DNA of 64,000 nt from NCBI RefSeq assembly GCF_018622995.1, contig NZ_CP076022.1, positions 3,472,001 through 3,536,000 on the forward strand. The letters are read 5' to 3'. Source of the DNA: Arthrobacter jiangjiafuii. Lineage in GTDB: Bacteria; Actinomycetota; Actinomycetes; Actinomycetales; Micrococcaceae. The notes beneath the pieces are model-generated. The model was not told the origin of the DNA and did not search any database. It saw only the letters and a program-made list of their open reading frames with translations. This document shows, piece by piece, positions 56,004 to 64,000 of the stretch (within the stretch, counting starts at the first letter, position 1; every line of letters begins with the position of its first letter). Made by a program: the position numbers and the translations under genes.

Positions 56004-57452
56004 ATGTCCCCCAGCGTCTCTTCCCCCGCATCCTCGGCCGCCAATGCCATCAATGCCGCCGCCCCTGGCCCCGGCGACACCGCAACCCTGCTGACCGTGC
56101 ACAATCCGGCCGACGGCACCCTGGTGGGAGAACTCGCGGCAGCAAACGGGCGGCAGGTGGCCGCAGCGGTGGCGGCGGCCCGGCAGGCGGCCGGCGGATG
56201 GGCATCCACCGATCCTGCCGACCGGGGAAAGGCCCTGCGGTCAGCCGCTGCAGCCCTCGCAGCGCGGGCCGGCGAAGTGGCGGCGCTGAACCACCGCGAA
56301 ACCGGCAAGCCGCTGCCCGAGGCCCTCGGCGGTGTGGCCGCCGGCGTCGCTACCCTGGAGCAATACGCCGAACTGGGTCCGGTGCACCGCGGCCACAGCC
56401 TGCGCGGGGCAGCCCTCGCCGCTGACTACACCGTGATCGGGCCGCGCGGAGTGGCGGTGCTGCTGACCCCCTGGAATGATCCGGTGGCGGTGGCCGCCGG
56501 GCTGATCGGCGCTGCACTGGTCACGGGCAACACCGTGATCCATAAGCCCAGCGAACGCTCTCCCCACACCGGCGCGCTGCTGGGGGACCTCCTGTCCCCG
56601 TTCTTCCCGTCCGGCGTGTTCAGCACTGTGACCGGAGCCGCGGACACCGGTGCCCTGCTGACCAGGACCGATGGCGTGGATGTCCTCGCCCATGTGGGCT
56701 CCAGTGCCGCGGGCGCCCGGATAGCCCGGGCGGCTTCATTGTCCGGCGCCCACGTGATCCGGGAGAACGGCGGCAACGATGCGCTGCTGGTGGACGCCGG
56801 CGTGGACCCGGAGTGGGCGGCCGGGCAGGCAGCCGCCGGCGCGTTCAGCAACAGCGGACAGATCTGCACCGCCATCGAACGGATCTACGTGCACCGCGAC
56901 GTGGCCGGAGAGTTCTGCGACGCGCTGGTGCGCGAAGCCCGGCGGCGCAACCGCGAGGCGCCGCTGGCGCCCCTGGTTGATACCCGGCTCCGTGAGGCAG
57001 TCCATGCCCAGGTGAGAGACGCTGTGGCTGCCGGAGCGCGGCTGGCCGAGGGCGGCGTCGTTCCGGACGGGCCGGGCGCCCACTATCCGGCGACAGTGCT
57101 GCTGGACTGCGCAAGGCCCATGGCCGTGTTCACGGAGGAGACCTTCGGCCCGGTGGCAGCCGTCCAGGTGGTGGACAGCTTCGAGGAAGGCCTGGCTCTG
57201 GCCGCCCACGACAAATACGGGCTGGCCGCCACGGTACTGACCCCCGGTATCGAACCGGCGCACCGCGCAGTGGCGGCCCTGCCCGTGGGTACGGTCAAGA
57301 TCAACGCGGTCTTCGGCGGCGCCCCGGGCGGGTCGGCCCAGCCGCGGGGTGAGAGCGGCCGCGGTTTCGGCTACGGACCGGAACTGCTGGACGAATTCAG
57401 CCTGGTCAAGGTGGTCCATGTCGGATTGCCCCGGGTCCGGGGGCAGCTGTGA
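56004..57452 (+). CDS. Aldehyde dehydrogenase family protein
   Basis: A 482-residue NAD(P)-dependent ALDH. Catalytic Glu in IRENGGND and catalytic Cys in SNSGQICTAIER; LTPWNDPVAVAAGLIGAALVTGNTVIHKPSE is the cofactor region; ETFGPVAAVQVV follows. GAGGAAGTCC precedes the ATG. It is followed by the second HldE with a GTGA overlap, so it belongs to the sugar operon; it may oxidise an aldose or sugar aldehyde. Confidence 0.92.
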   Translation: MSPSVSSPASSAANAINAAAPGPGDTATLLTVHNPADGTLVGELAAANGRQVAAAVAAARQAAGGWASTDPADRGKALRSAAAALAARAGEVAALNHRETGKPLPEALGGVAAGVATLEQYAELGPVHRGHSLRGAALAADYTVIGPRGVAVLLTPWNDPVAVAAGLIGAALVTGNTVIHKPSERSPHTGALLGDLLSPFFPSGVFSTVTGAADTGALLTRTDGVDVLAHVGSSAAGARIARAASLSGAHVIRENGGNDALLVDAGVDPEWAAGQAAAGAFSNSGQICTAIERIYVHRDVAGEFCDALVREARRRNREAPLAPLVDTRLREAVHAQVRDAVAAGARLAEGGVVPDGPGAHYPATVLLDCARPMAVFTEETFGPVAAVQVVDSFEEGLALAAHDKYGLAATVLTPGIEPAHRAVAALPVGTVKINAVFGGAPGGSAQPRGESGRGFGYGPELLDEFSLVKVVHVGLPRVRGQL

Positions 57453-59005
57453 GCACGCCGCAGGACCTGAGCCGGCTGCGCAGCCTGGCGCCCTGGCTGC
57501 CCGGCCGGCTGGCCGGGCACGCCCCGCGGATCGCCGTCATCGGCGACGTGATGCTGGACGGCTGGTTCTCCGGCACCACCGACCGCTTCTGCCGGGAGGC
57601 ACCGGCGCCGGTAGTGGATCTGGTCCGGCGGGACTATGCCCCCGGCGGAGCAGCCAACACGGCCATGAACCTGCAGGCCCTGGGCGCACGGGTGCAGTTG
57701 GCCGGACTGGTGGGCGAGGATTCGGCCGGGGAGCGGCTGCGGCGGCTGCTCGGCGCGGCAGGCATCGACGTTGGCCTCCTGGCCTCGCAGCCCGGAGCGC
57801 GTACGGCCACCAAATACCGCATCCTGGCCTCGGACCAGGTGCTGTTGCGACTGGACGACGGCGGCAAAACGGTACCGCCCGACGCCCAGGACCGCCTGGC
57901 GGCGGCGCTGCCGGCCTGGCTCGCGGACACCGATGCCGTGGTGGTCTGCGACTACGGCAGCGGGCTGCTGCATGGGCCGGTCCGTGACGCCCTGGCTGCC
58001 CTGGCCGGGGGCAGGCTGACCGTGGTGGACGCCCACGATCCGGCGCTGTGGAAAGCCCTGGCCCCCGACGTCGTAACCCCCAACGCGCAGGAAGCGGCCA
58101 GCCTGCTGGGCCTGCGGCTGGGCCCGGACAGTGACCGCGCGGAGCTCCTCGGCAGCCGCGGCCCGGACCTGCTGCGTGCTGCCGGCGCGCGCGCCGTCGT
58201 GGTCACCCTGGACCGGGAAGGAACCGTGCTGCTCACCGAGGGCGGCAGCCACCGCACCTGGGCGCGGCCGGCCACCGAGAAGCAGGCCTCCGGTGCCGGT
58301 GACACCTTTGTAGCGTGCCTGACCGTGGCACGGGCCGCCGGGCTGCCGCTGAGCACCGCCGCCGACCTGGCCCAGAATGCTGCGGATATTGTGGTGCGCC
58401 GGGCCGGGACCTCGGTCTGCACCACCCTCGACCTGGAACTGCACCTGACCGCCCTGGCAGACACCGCCCTGTCCCCGTCGGAGCTGGCTTCCCGGATCGC
58501 CGCGGACCGGGCCGCCGGCAAACGCATTGTGCTCACCAACGGATGTTTCGACGTGCTGCACCGCGGCCATACCCGTTACCTGAACCAGGCCAAGGCCCTG
58601 GGCGATGTCCTGGTGGTGGCGCTGAACGGGGACGCGTCAGTGACCCGGCTAAAGGGCCCGGGCCGGCCGATCAATCCGGTGCACGACCGCGCCGGGGTGA
58701 TTGCCGCCCTCAGCTGCGTGGACTACGTGACGGTTTTCGACACGGACACGCCGATTCCGCTGATCGAGGCGCTCCGCCCGGACATCTACGCCAAGGGCGG
58801 TGACTACTCCCCCGAAATGCTGCAGGAAACCCCGGTGGTGCGGGCCTGCGGCGGAACGGTGCGGATCCTCGACTATGTGCCGGACCATTCCACGTCGGCG
58901 GTGGTGCAGCGGATCCGGGCGGCGCAGGGCCAGGAGGGGAACCCCGGAGCTGCCGCGCGGCGGCCGCTGTCCGGTCCGGAAGAGGAAGCCGGGACGCGCA
59001 GATGA
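57449..59005 (+). CDS. hldE: HldE bifunctional heptose 7-P kinase / heptose 1-P adenylyltransferase, copy 2
   Basis: A 518-residue fusion. Kinase domain: GDVMLDGWFSGTTDRF and canonical GGAANTA (66-72), QASGAGDTF with the catalytic Asp. Nucleotidyltransferase domain: TNGCFDVLHRGHTRYL with H371-x-G-H374, KGGDYSPEML. This copy matches the E. coli HldE pattern closely and should convert heptose 7-phosphate to ADP-heptose together with the GmhB-like phosphatase. GTG start overlaps the ALDH stop; its stop overlaps the GT2 start. Confidence 0.93.
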   Translation: MSTPQDLSRLRSLAPWLPGRLAGHAPRIAVIGDVMLDGWFSGTTDRFCREAPAPVVDLVRRDYAPGGAANTAMNLQALGARVQLAGLVGEDSAGERLRRLLGAAGIDVGLLASQPGARTATKYRILASDQVLLRLDDGGKTVPPDAQDRLAAALPAWLADTDAVVVCDYGSGLLHGPVRDALAALAGGRLTVVDAHDPALWKALAPDVVTPNAQEAASLLGLRLGPDSDRAELLGSRGPDLLRAAGARAVVVTLDREGTVLLTEGGSHRTWARPATEKQASGAGDTFVACLTVARAAGLPLSTAADLAQNAADIVVRRAGTSVCTTLDLELHLTALADTALSPSELASRIAADRAAGKRIVLTNGCFDVLHRGHTRYLNQAKALGDVLVVALNGDASVTRLKGPGRPINPVHDRAGVIAALSCVDYVTVFDTDTPIPLIEALRPDIYAKGGDYSPEMLQETPVVRACGGTVRILDYVPDHSTSAVVQRIRAAQGQEGNPGAAARRPLSGPEEEAGTRR

Positions 59006-59883
59006 GCCGGCGCTGGTCCGGGGATTGGGGCGCGGAGCCCGACGGCGGGGTGCCCGCGGAACGCGGGGGCACCCCGCTCCCCGTTGAGGTGTTGATTCCC
59101 ACCCGGGAACGGGGTGCCGAGCTGGCGGTCACACTGGCGGGCCTGGCCGCACAGGAGGAGCCGGACTTCGGAGTGCTGGTCAGTGACCAGAGCCCGGCGG
59201 CGGCGTCCTGGGAGCATCCGGCGGCAGCCGCAATGGTGCGGGTGCTGCGGGCGCAGGGCCGGCCTGTCCGTCTGGAGCGCAACCTTCCCGTGCGCGGGCT
59301 GGCCCAGCAGCGGGCGCATCTGCTGGAGGGCTCCCGCGCCCCGATGGTGCTGTTCCTGGACGACGACGTCTGGCTGGAACCAGGCCTGCTCCGCCGCCTG
59401 GCCGGGGCGCTGGCAGAAAGCGGCTGCGGTTTTGTCGGCTCAGCCGTGCAGGGGCTCTCCTACCTGCAGGACCGGCGCCCGGATGAAGAGGTGTCTTTCG
59501 AGCCGTGGACCGGGCCGGTGGAGCCGGAACGGATTCGGCGCGGAGATCCGGGATTCGAGCGCTGGCCCCTGCACAATGCGGCGAACCTGGCGCATCTGGC
59601 GGCACCGCTGGAGCTGGAGCCGGGCTCCTGGCTGCTGTACAAGGTGGCGTGGGTGGGGGCCTGCGTGCTCTTTGACCGACGGAAACTGCTGGACTGCGGC
59701 GGATTCGGCTTCTGGACCGACCTGCCGGAAGGACACTCCGGCGAGGACGTGGCAGCCCAATGGCGGGTCATGGAACGCTACGGCGGTGCCGGGCTGGTGC
59801 CTTCCGGGGCAGTGCACCTGGAATCACCCACGACGGTCCGGGACCGTTCCACAGACGCTGCCGAGCTGATGTTCGGGCAGTGA
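59002..59883 (+). CDS. GT2 family glycosyltransferase
   Basis: A 293-residue GT-A enzyme: VEVLIPTRERGAELAVTLAGLAAQ at the start and FLDDDVWLEPGLLRRLAGAL with the DDD metal site. GGFGFWTDLPEGHSGEDVAAQWRV carries the ED-type catalytic region. Last gene of the plus-strand sugar unit (ATGA overlap with hldE). Confidence 0.9.
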   Translation: MSRRWSGDWGAEPDGGVPAERGGTPLPVEVLIPTRERGAELAVTLAGLAAQEEPDFGVLVSDQSPAAASWEHPAAAAMVRVLRAQGRPVRLERNLPVRGLAQQRAHLLEGSRAPMVLFLDDDVWLEPGLLRRLAGALAESGCGFVGSAVQGLSYLQDRRPDEEVSFEPWTGPVEPERIRRGDPGFERWPLHNAANLAHLAAPLELEPGSWLLYKVAWVGACVLFDRRKLLDCGGFGFWTDLPEGHSGEDVAAQWRVMERYGGAGLVPSGAVHLESPTTVRDRSTDAAELMFGQ

Positions 59884-59933
59884 GCGGTTTCCGCCGTGCG
59901 GAACCCGCCCGGTCGGCTAAGCGGTACGGCCTG

Positions 59934-60317
59934 CTAGGCGGTCGGGTCGGTGGGGCGGGAGTCCGCGCCGGGTACCTCTTCGGTGCCGGCTGCGGCCGGG
60001 CGCTGGGCAGCTGACCCGCCAATGGTGCCGGCACCGCCGGGAATCTTGGCCGAGCTGCGGTGCACACCGGAGCCTTCGCTGAGGTGGTCCGGGTTCGGCT
60101 TTTCCGTCATCAACAGCAGCGAGCAAATCAGCAGCGAGGCAATGAAGGCGATGCCGGCAGCGGTCAGGCCCAGATCCAGGCGCAGTTCCTTGTCGGCGCC
60201 GCCGGTGGCGAAAATCGTGGTGGCAACACCCGCAATCACCGCCAGAACGGCGGAAAAAATGAGCGGGGCCTTCACGGAGTTCCGCTTCTGCGGGCCTCCG
60301 GATGAGCTGTTCGCCAC
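59934..60317 (-). CDS. Small two-TM membrane protein, unknown
   Basis: A 127-residue protein with two close TM segments (about 18-38 and 49-70), followed by a polar Gly/Ala/Ser/Pro-rich tail. GTG 60317 has AGGAGGAAG upstream. Not recognised. No link to the sugar locus is evident other than proximity. Confidence 0.65.
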   Translation of the reverse strand: MANSSSGGPQKRNSVKAPLIFSAVLAVIAGVATTIFATGGADKELRLDLGLTAAGIAFIASLLICSLLLMTEKPNPDHLSEGSGVHRSSAKIPGGAGTIGGSAAQRPAAAGTEEVPGADSRPTDPTA

Positions 60318-60384
60318 TGTTCTTCCTCCTGCTGTGTTGAAAATCTGCCGGTTCTACAGGTGGTAGAACCGCAAGTATTCCAGT

Positions 60385-60975
60385 TTACGGCTTTTGCCGG
60401 GCGGTTGTTGCCGGACCTGTTCCGGCCGGTTGGCGGGCATCCCAGCGGGCCCCGAGCCCGGACGTGGCCAGGGCCACGGCGATGATGATCGCGGATCCGC
60501 CGGTGACCCCGAGCATGGCATGCGCCCCAAGGCCCATCAGCTGCACGGCGAGCAGGATCAGTGCCGTTCCCACGCCCACTACGCCGGTGATCAGCCAGTC
60601 GCGGGCCGGCAGGAACGCGGCACGGGTGGTTTTCCAGAGGTACAGTTCCACCGCGCCTCCCACTACCAGAGCCAGGCCGGCCGCCACGCAGAAGACTTCG
60701 GCTGACCGCAGCGCCAGCACCGCAACGCCGGCCAGCGCGTAGAGCGCGGCTTCGAGCAGCACCAGGCTGCGGATCCGTGCCTGCCCAAGGCCTCCCGCCA
60801 GGGCCGCCATCGGCCAGAGCACGACGGCGGTCAGCAGCAGATACAGCCCGCCGGCCATGCCGAGCACGCCCTCGCCGGGCTGCTGCCAGAAGACAGTCAG
60901 GATGCCGAAGGCCGCCGCCACGGCGGACCGTAGGAGGATGGGTACCCACGGGGTGCCGTGGTTTGATTCGCCCAC
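60385..60975 (-). CDS. HdeD/DUF308-like membrane protein
   Basis: A 196-residue protein with six predicted TM segments in two groups of three, resembling the DUF308/HdeD family of acid-stress membrane proteins. GTG 60975 was chosen because GGAGG lies seven bases upstream; GTG 61002 is less likely. Function unknown. Confidence 0.65.
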   Translation of the reverse strand: MGESNHGTPWVPILLRSAVAAAFGILTVFWQQPGEGVLGMAGGLYLLLTAVVLWPMAALAGGLGQARIRSLVLLEAALYALAGVAVLALRSAEVFCVAAGLALVVGGAVELYLWKTTRAAFLPARDWLITGVVGVGTALILLAVQLMGLGAHAMLGVTGGSAIIIAVALATSGLGARWDARQPAGTGPATTARQKP

Positions 60976-61032
60976 TGCCGAGCCTCCGCTTTCGTGTTGC
61001 ACAATCGTGTGGCCGGTTGGCCACCAACCAGC

Positions 61033-62391
61033 TTAGTCGCTTGGGCTTCCCGGTGCCGCACCGGTGACCATCCACGCATCGGAGCGGATCCGCCAGCCCA
61101 GCGTCGCGGCCCGGGCGGCCATGTACGCCAGCGCGAAGGCAGCCCAGAGCCAAGCGATCCCGCCCGGTCCCTCGAGCCCGGCAGCGTGCACCCACCAGAG
61201 CAGCGGCAGGTAGGCCAGCAGGTTCAGCACTCCGGTGACGGCCAGGTACCGGGCGTCCCCGGCGCCGATGAGCACGCCGTCGAGCACAAACACCAGCCCG
61301 CAGACCGGCTGCGACGCGGCCAGCACCCAGAGACCGGCGGTCAGCGCGGCATGCACCCCGGGGTCGGTGGTGAAGAGGAACCCGGCGAAGGGCGCTGCCG
61401 CCGCCAGCGCCAGTCCGGTCACCGCACCGAAACCGACTCCCCAGCGGATCATCCGGCGGGTCAGCTCCCGGGCCAGGGACCGGTTGCCGGCGCCCAGTTC
61501 CCTGCCGATCAGTGCCTGCGCGGCGATGGCCAGGGCGTCAAGGGCAAAGGCCAGGAAGGTGAAAAGCGTCATCACCAACTGGTGCGCGGCCAGCGACGCC
61601 GGCCCCTGCGCGGTGGCGACCAGCACCGCAGCCAGCACTGCCACGCGCAGGCTCAGCGTGCGCAGCATCAGCCAGGATCCCACATGGGCGGTGGCCCGGA
61701 TCCCCGGGAGCGAGGGCAGCAGCGACACCCCGGCGCGGCGGGCCATCCGTCCCACCAGCACCAGATAGACGGCGGCCATGCCCCATTGGGTGATGCTGGT
61801 GCCCAGCGCCGATCCGGCCACGGAGAGGTCAAAGCCGTACACCAGCAGGAAGTTCAGCCCGATGTTCACCCCGCAGCCGATGCCGGCCACGGCCAGCGGG
61901 GTCCGGGTGTCCTGCAGTCCGCGCAGCACGCCGGTGGCCGCGAGGACCAGCAGCATGGCGGTCAGCCCGGGCATCGAGTACTGCAGGTAGTCCACTGCGA
62001 AGCGGTGCACCTCGCCGGTGGCCCCCATCGCGGAGGCGAGCGCGGGCGCCGCAAGGATGCCTGCGGTGGAGAGCAGGACGCCGAGGATCAGTGCCAGTCC
62101 CATCCCGTCCCGGCCCGCCGCCACGGCCTCGCGGTGCCGGTCCCCACCCAGATAGCGGGCCACGGTGCCGGTGGTGGAATACGCCAGGAAGACCATGAGC
62201 CCGACGGCGGTCTGCAGCACCGTGGACGCCAGCCCCACGCCGGCCAGCTCGTTGACGCCCAGGTGTCCCACGATCGCGGAATCGGCGATCAGGAACAGCG
62301 GTTCGGCAATCAGGGCGCCCAGGGCCGGGACGGCCAGGGCAAGAATCCGCCGGCCCAGGGCCGGTCCGGTGGTGGGAGATGAAGTGCGCAC
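61033..62391 (-). CDS. MATE family efflux transporter (DinF-like)
   Basis: A 452-residue exporter with 12 TM segments. LAVPALGALIAEPLFLIADSAIVGHLG is the start of MATE; AIAAQALIGRELGAGN and the earlier GLQDTRTPLAVAGIGCGVNIGLNF are family blocks of the DinF group. GTG 62391; a TTG two codons earlier is possible. It follows the MFS gene by 10 bp on the same strand. Confidence 0.93.
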   Translation of the reverse strand: MRTSSPTTGPALGRRILALAVPALGALIAEPLFLIADSAIVGHLGVNELAGVGLASTVLQTAVGLMVFLAYSTTGTVARYLGGDRHREAVAAGRDGMGLALILGVLLSTAGILAAPALASAMGATGEVHRFAVDYLQYSMPGLTAMLLVLAATGVLRGLQDTRTPLAVAGIGCGVNIGLNFLLVYGFDLSVAGSALGTSITQWGMAAVYLVLVGRMARRAGVSLLPSLPGIRATAHVGSWLMLRTLSLRVAVLAAVLVATAQGPASLAAHQLVMTLFTFLAFALDALAIAAQALIGRELGAGNRSLARELTRRMIRWGVGFGAVTGLALAAAAPFAGFLFTTDPGVHAALTAGLWVLAASQPVCGLVFVLDGVLIGAGDARYLAVTGVLNLLAYLPLLWWVHAAGLEGPGGIAWLWAAFALAYMAARAATLGWRIRSDAWMVTGAAPGSPSD

Positions 62392-62401
62392 GTGCAAAAG
62401 C

Positions 62402-63658
62402 CTACGGCGCTTTGAGCGCAGTGCTGGCTGCCGCCGGGCCGGCCTGCGGAGAGAGCACGACGGCGGCTGCCGCGGCCGCCGCGGCCAGCAGCGCTCCCAC
62501 AAACGTGCTCAGCCCGGCCCACCCCCAGATCTGGAAGAAGATGCCGCCCACCCAGCCGAGCAGGCTCGAGCCGACGTAATAGAAGAGGTTGTACAGGGAC
62601 GATGCCTGGGCCCTGCCTTCGGTGGCCAGCAACGGGGTCCAGCCCGAGGCGATGGAGTGTGCCGCGAAGAAGCCGGCGGTGAACACCACCAGCCCGGCGA
62701 TGACGGCCGGCAGCCAGGCGGACAACGTCAGTGCCAGGCCCGCCGCCATCACGGTGATCGACCCCAGCAGCACCGTCCGGCGGCCGCCGCGGGCCGAGAG
62801 CCTGCCGGCCAGCGTACCGGCGGCCCGCGAGGACCAGGTCCCGGCCAGATAGGCCAGGAACAATGAACTGGCCACGCTTTGCGGCAGCGAGAACGGTGCT
62901 GCCCCCAGCCGGAAGCCCAGATAGTTGTAGACCGCCACAAACCCGCCCATGAGCAGGAATCCCTGCAGGTACAGGACCACCTGCCGGGGATTGCGCAGGT
63001 TCGCCAGCAGCCGCCCGGCCAGGCCGGGCCCGGGGTCGGCCCGGCGCAGCGGCGAGAAGCCGCGCTGCCGGGGCGCGGTGAGCATGAACACCACTGCCGC
63101 GCCGGCGGCCAGCAGGCTGACCACGCCGACGCCGACGCGCCAGTTCGCCGCATCGGACAGCGGAGCGGCAACAATCCGCCCGGCCAGCCCGCCGATGGTC
63201 GTGCCTGAGACGTAGCTGCCGGCGGCCACCGCGGCGTGCATCCGGGAGACCTCCTCGCTCAGGTAAGCCAGGGCCACGGCGGGAATCCCGCCCATGGCCG
63301 CCCCTTCGATGAAGCGCAGCACCAGCAGCACCGGCAGGTTGGGGCTGAACGGCACCAGCAGGCCCAGGACCACGGCGGCGGTGATCGCCAGCCGCATCAC
63401 CGGCAGCCGGCCGAACCGGTCAGCGGCGGCGGACCACGGGATAACGGCTGCGGCCAGGCCCAGCGTCGCGGCGGAAACGGTCAGTGCCGCCGAGGACGCG
63501 GAAATGTCCAGGTCCTGCGCCAGTCCGGGCAGCACGCCCTGCAGCGAATAGAGCTGTGCAAAGGTGGCCATGCCCGCGGCAGCCAGCCCGACCAGCACGC
63601 CCCGGTAGCCGGGGCTGCCCTTGGCATGGCCGACCCAGGCCTGCCGACGGCCGCTCAT
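62402..63658 (-). CDS. MFS transporter (YnfM-like)
   Basis: A 418-residue, 12-TM major facilitator. AAVIPWSAAADRFGRLPVMRLAI contains the loop 2-3 motif, and GIPAVALAYLSEEVSRMHAAVAAGSYVSGTTIGGLAGRIVA is motif C-like antiporter sequence. It resembles YnfM/arabinose-efflux permeases. GGGAGAGGT precedes ATG 63658. Cotranscribed with the MATE gene 10 bp downstream; two exporters in one unit. Confidence 0.92.
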   Translation of the reverse strand: MSGRRQAWVGHAKGSPGYRGVLVGLAAAGMATFAQLYSLQGVLPGLAQDLDISASSAALTVSAATLGLAAAVIPWSAAADRFGRLPVMRLAITAAVVLGLLVPFSPNLPVLLVLRFIEGAAMGGIPAVALAYLSEEVSRMHAAVAAGSYVSGTTIGGLAGRIVAAPLSDAANWRVGVGVVSLLAAGAAVVFMLTAPRQRGFSPLRRADPGPGLAGRLLANLRNPRQVVLYLQGFLLMGGFVAVYNYLGFRLGAAPFSLPQSVASSLFLAYLAGTWSSRAAGTLAGRLSARGGRRTVLLGSITVMAAGLALTLSAWLPAVIAGLVVFTAGFFAAHSIASGWTPLLATEGRAQASSLYNLFYYVGSSLLGWVGGIFFQIWGWAGLSTFVGALLAAAAAAAAVVLSPQAGPAAASTALKAP

Positions 63659-63712
63659 ACCTCTCCCTTGTGCACAGTAAAACTGTAGGGCCTTACACCG
63701 GCGGGACCACGC

Positions 63713-64000
63713 TCAGGTTCGGGACAGCTGCAGTTCCGCATGCAGGTTCCGGCGGGCGGACTCCGCCCACAGCCGGCGGGCCGCGTCGGTGGAGAACAAG
63801 GGGTCCTTCGCCAGCAGCCCCTGCACCACCCGGGCGCGTCCTGCGGCGAAGGCGTCGTCGTCCAGGTGCCGGTACTCCTGGCGGACATCGGCAACGTAAC
63901 GCCGGTAGGCTTCCGGGCCCCGGCCCAGCACCGACAGGTCCGCGTCACACAGCAGCTGCCCGGCCGCATCTCCGGGAGCGGGATCGTGGGTGGCGGTCAG
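63713..64000 (-). CDS. HD-domain predicted phosphohydrolase (5' end outside window)
   Basis: The C-terminal 95 residues of a gene continuing past the window edge. LLCDADLSVLGRGPEAYRRYVADVRQEYRHL is the usual Asp-containing segment of predicted metal-dependent HD phosphohydrolases, followed by GRARVVQGLLAKDPLFSTDAAR. The stop is TGA at 63713. The first HD motif lies outside the window. Confidence 0.72.
   Translation of the reverse strand: MTATHDPAPGDAAGQLLCDADLSVLGRGPEAYRRYVADVRQEYRHLDDDAFAAGRARVVQGLLAKDPLFSTDAARRLWAESARRNLHAELQLSRT

Overview
The window is high-GC, gene-dense actinobacterial DNA. Coding regions are strongly biased to G/C at the third codon position, GTG starts are common, and genes are packed with 4-bp ATGA/GTGA overlaps. 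An E. coli-type PurB, SigB/SigF-type sigma factor, WXG100-like protein, CGNR zinc-finger regulator and IclR/TetR/MarR regulators all fit Actinomycetota, most likely an Arthrobacter-like member of the Micrococcaceae (an inference, not proven by any marker here). No IS element, phage, integrase, CRISPR array or rRNA was seen. There is one tRNA gene, initiator tRNA-fMet.

Layout. 1-5052: PLP aminotransferase, small holin-like membrane protein, a WXG100-like/serine-hydrolase pair, purB. 5140-12164: rlmN, GNAT, guanine-deaminase-like enzyme, VOC protein, UvrA-like ABC protein, AlaX-like editing protein, tRNA-fMet. 12252-17035: TetR, DUF1295-type membrane protein, Rieske/DUF2231 protein, aldo/keto reductase. 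17153-22786: TetR-MMPL pair, alpha/beta hydrolase, FAD-linked oxidase. 23099-25717: 3-hydroxybenzoate 4-monooxygenase-like flavoprotein plus IclR regulator. 25714-28237: an RsbQ/KAI2-like alpha/beta protein that has lost its catalytic Ser and His, overlapping a PAS histidine kinase. 28496-31780: small membrane proteins and a MarR/Bcr-CflA efflux pair with a readable promoter and operator. 32321-33268: an orphan thiopeptide/lanthipeptide-type (SpaB_C) enzyme. 33265-36567: AI-2E-type permease, PstS, DUF1304.

36587-39965 is a compact DNA-alkylation repair operon read on the minus strand: ogt, ECF-like sigma factor, a second O6-alkylguanine methyltransferase, alkB, alkA. It lies directly behind a SulP transporter gene. 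41951-46691 holds an acyl-CoA ligase, a divergent EamA/CGNR pair and a SigF-type sigma factor.

46735-59883 is a large sugar-heptose and glycosyltransferase locus: GmhB-like phosphatase, GmhA-like isomerase, two separate HldE-like kinase/nucleotidyltransferase fusions, three GT9 (heptosyltransferase-type) enzymes, three other glycosyltransferases, an SDR and an aldehyde dehydrogenase. Together these should make a nucleotide-activated heptose and attach it to an unknown acceptor. 59934-64000: two small membrane proteins, a MATE and an MFS exporter, and the 3' end of an HD-type hydrolase gene.

The best candidates for something new are the catalytically dead RsbQ-like/PAS-kinase pair, the sigma-factor-containing alkylation repair operon, the orphan SpaB_C gene and the double-HldE heptose locus. 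Short perfect or near-perfect tandem repeats at gene ends and in promoter regions are a recurring feature.
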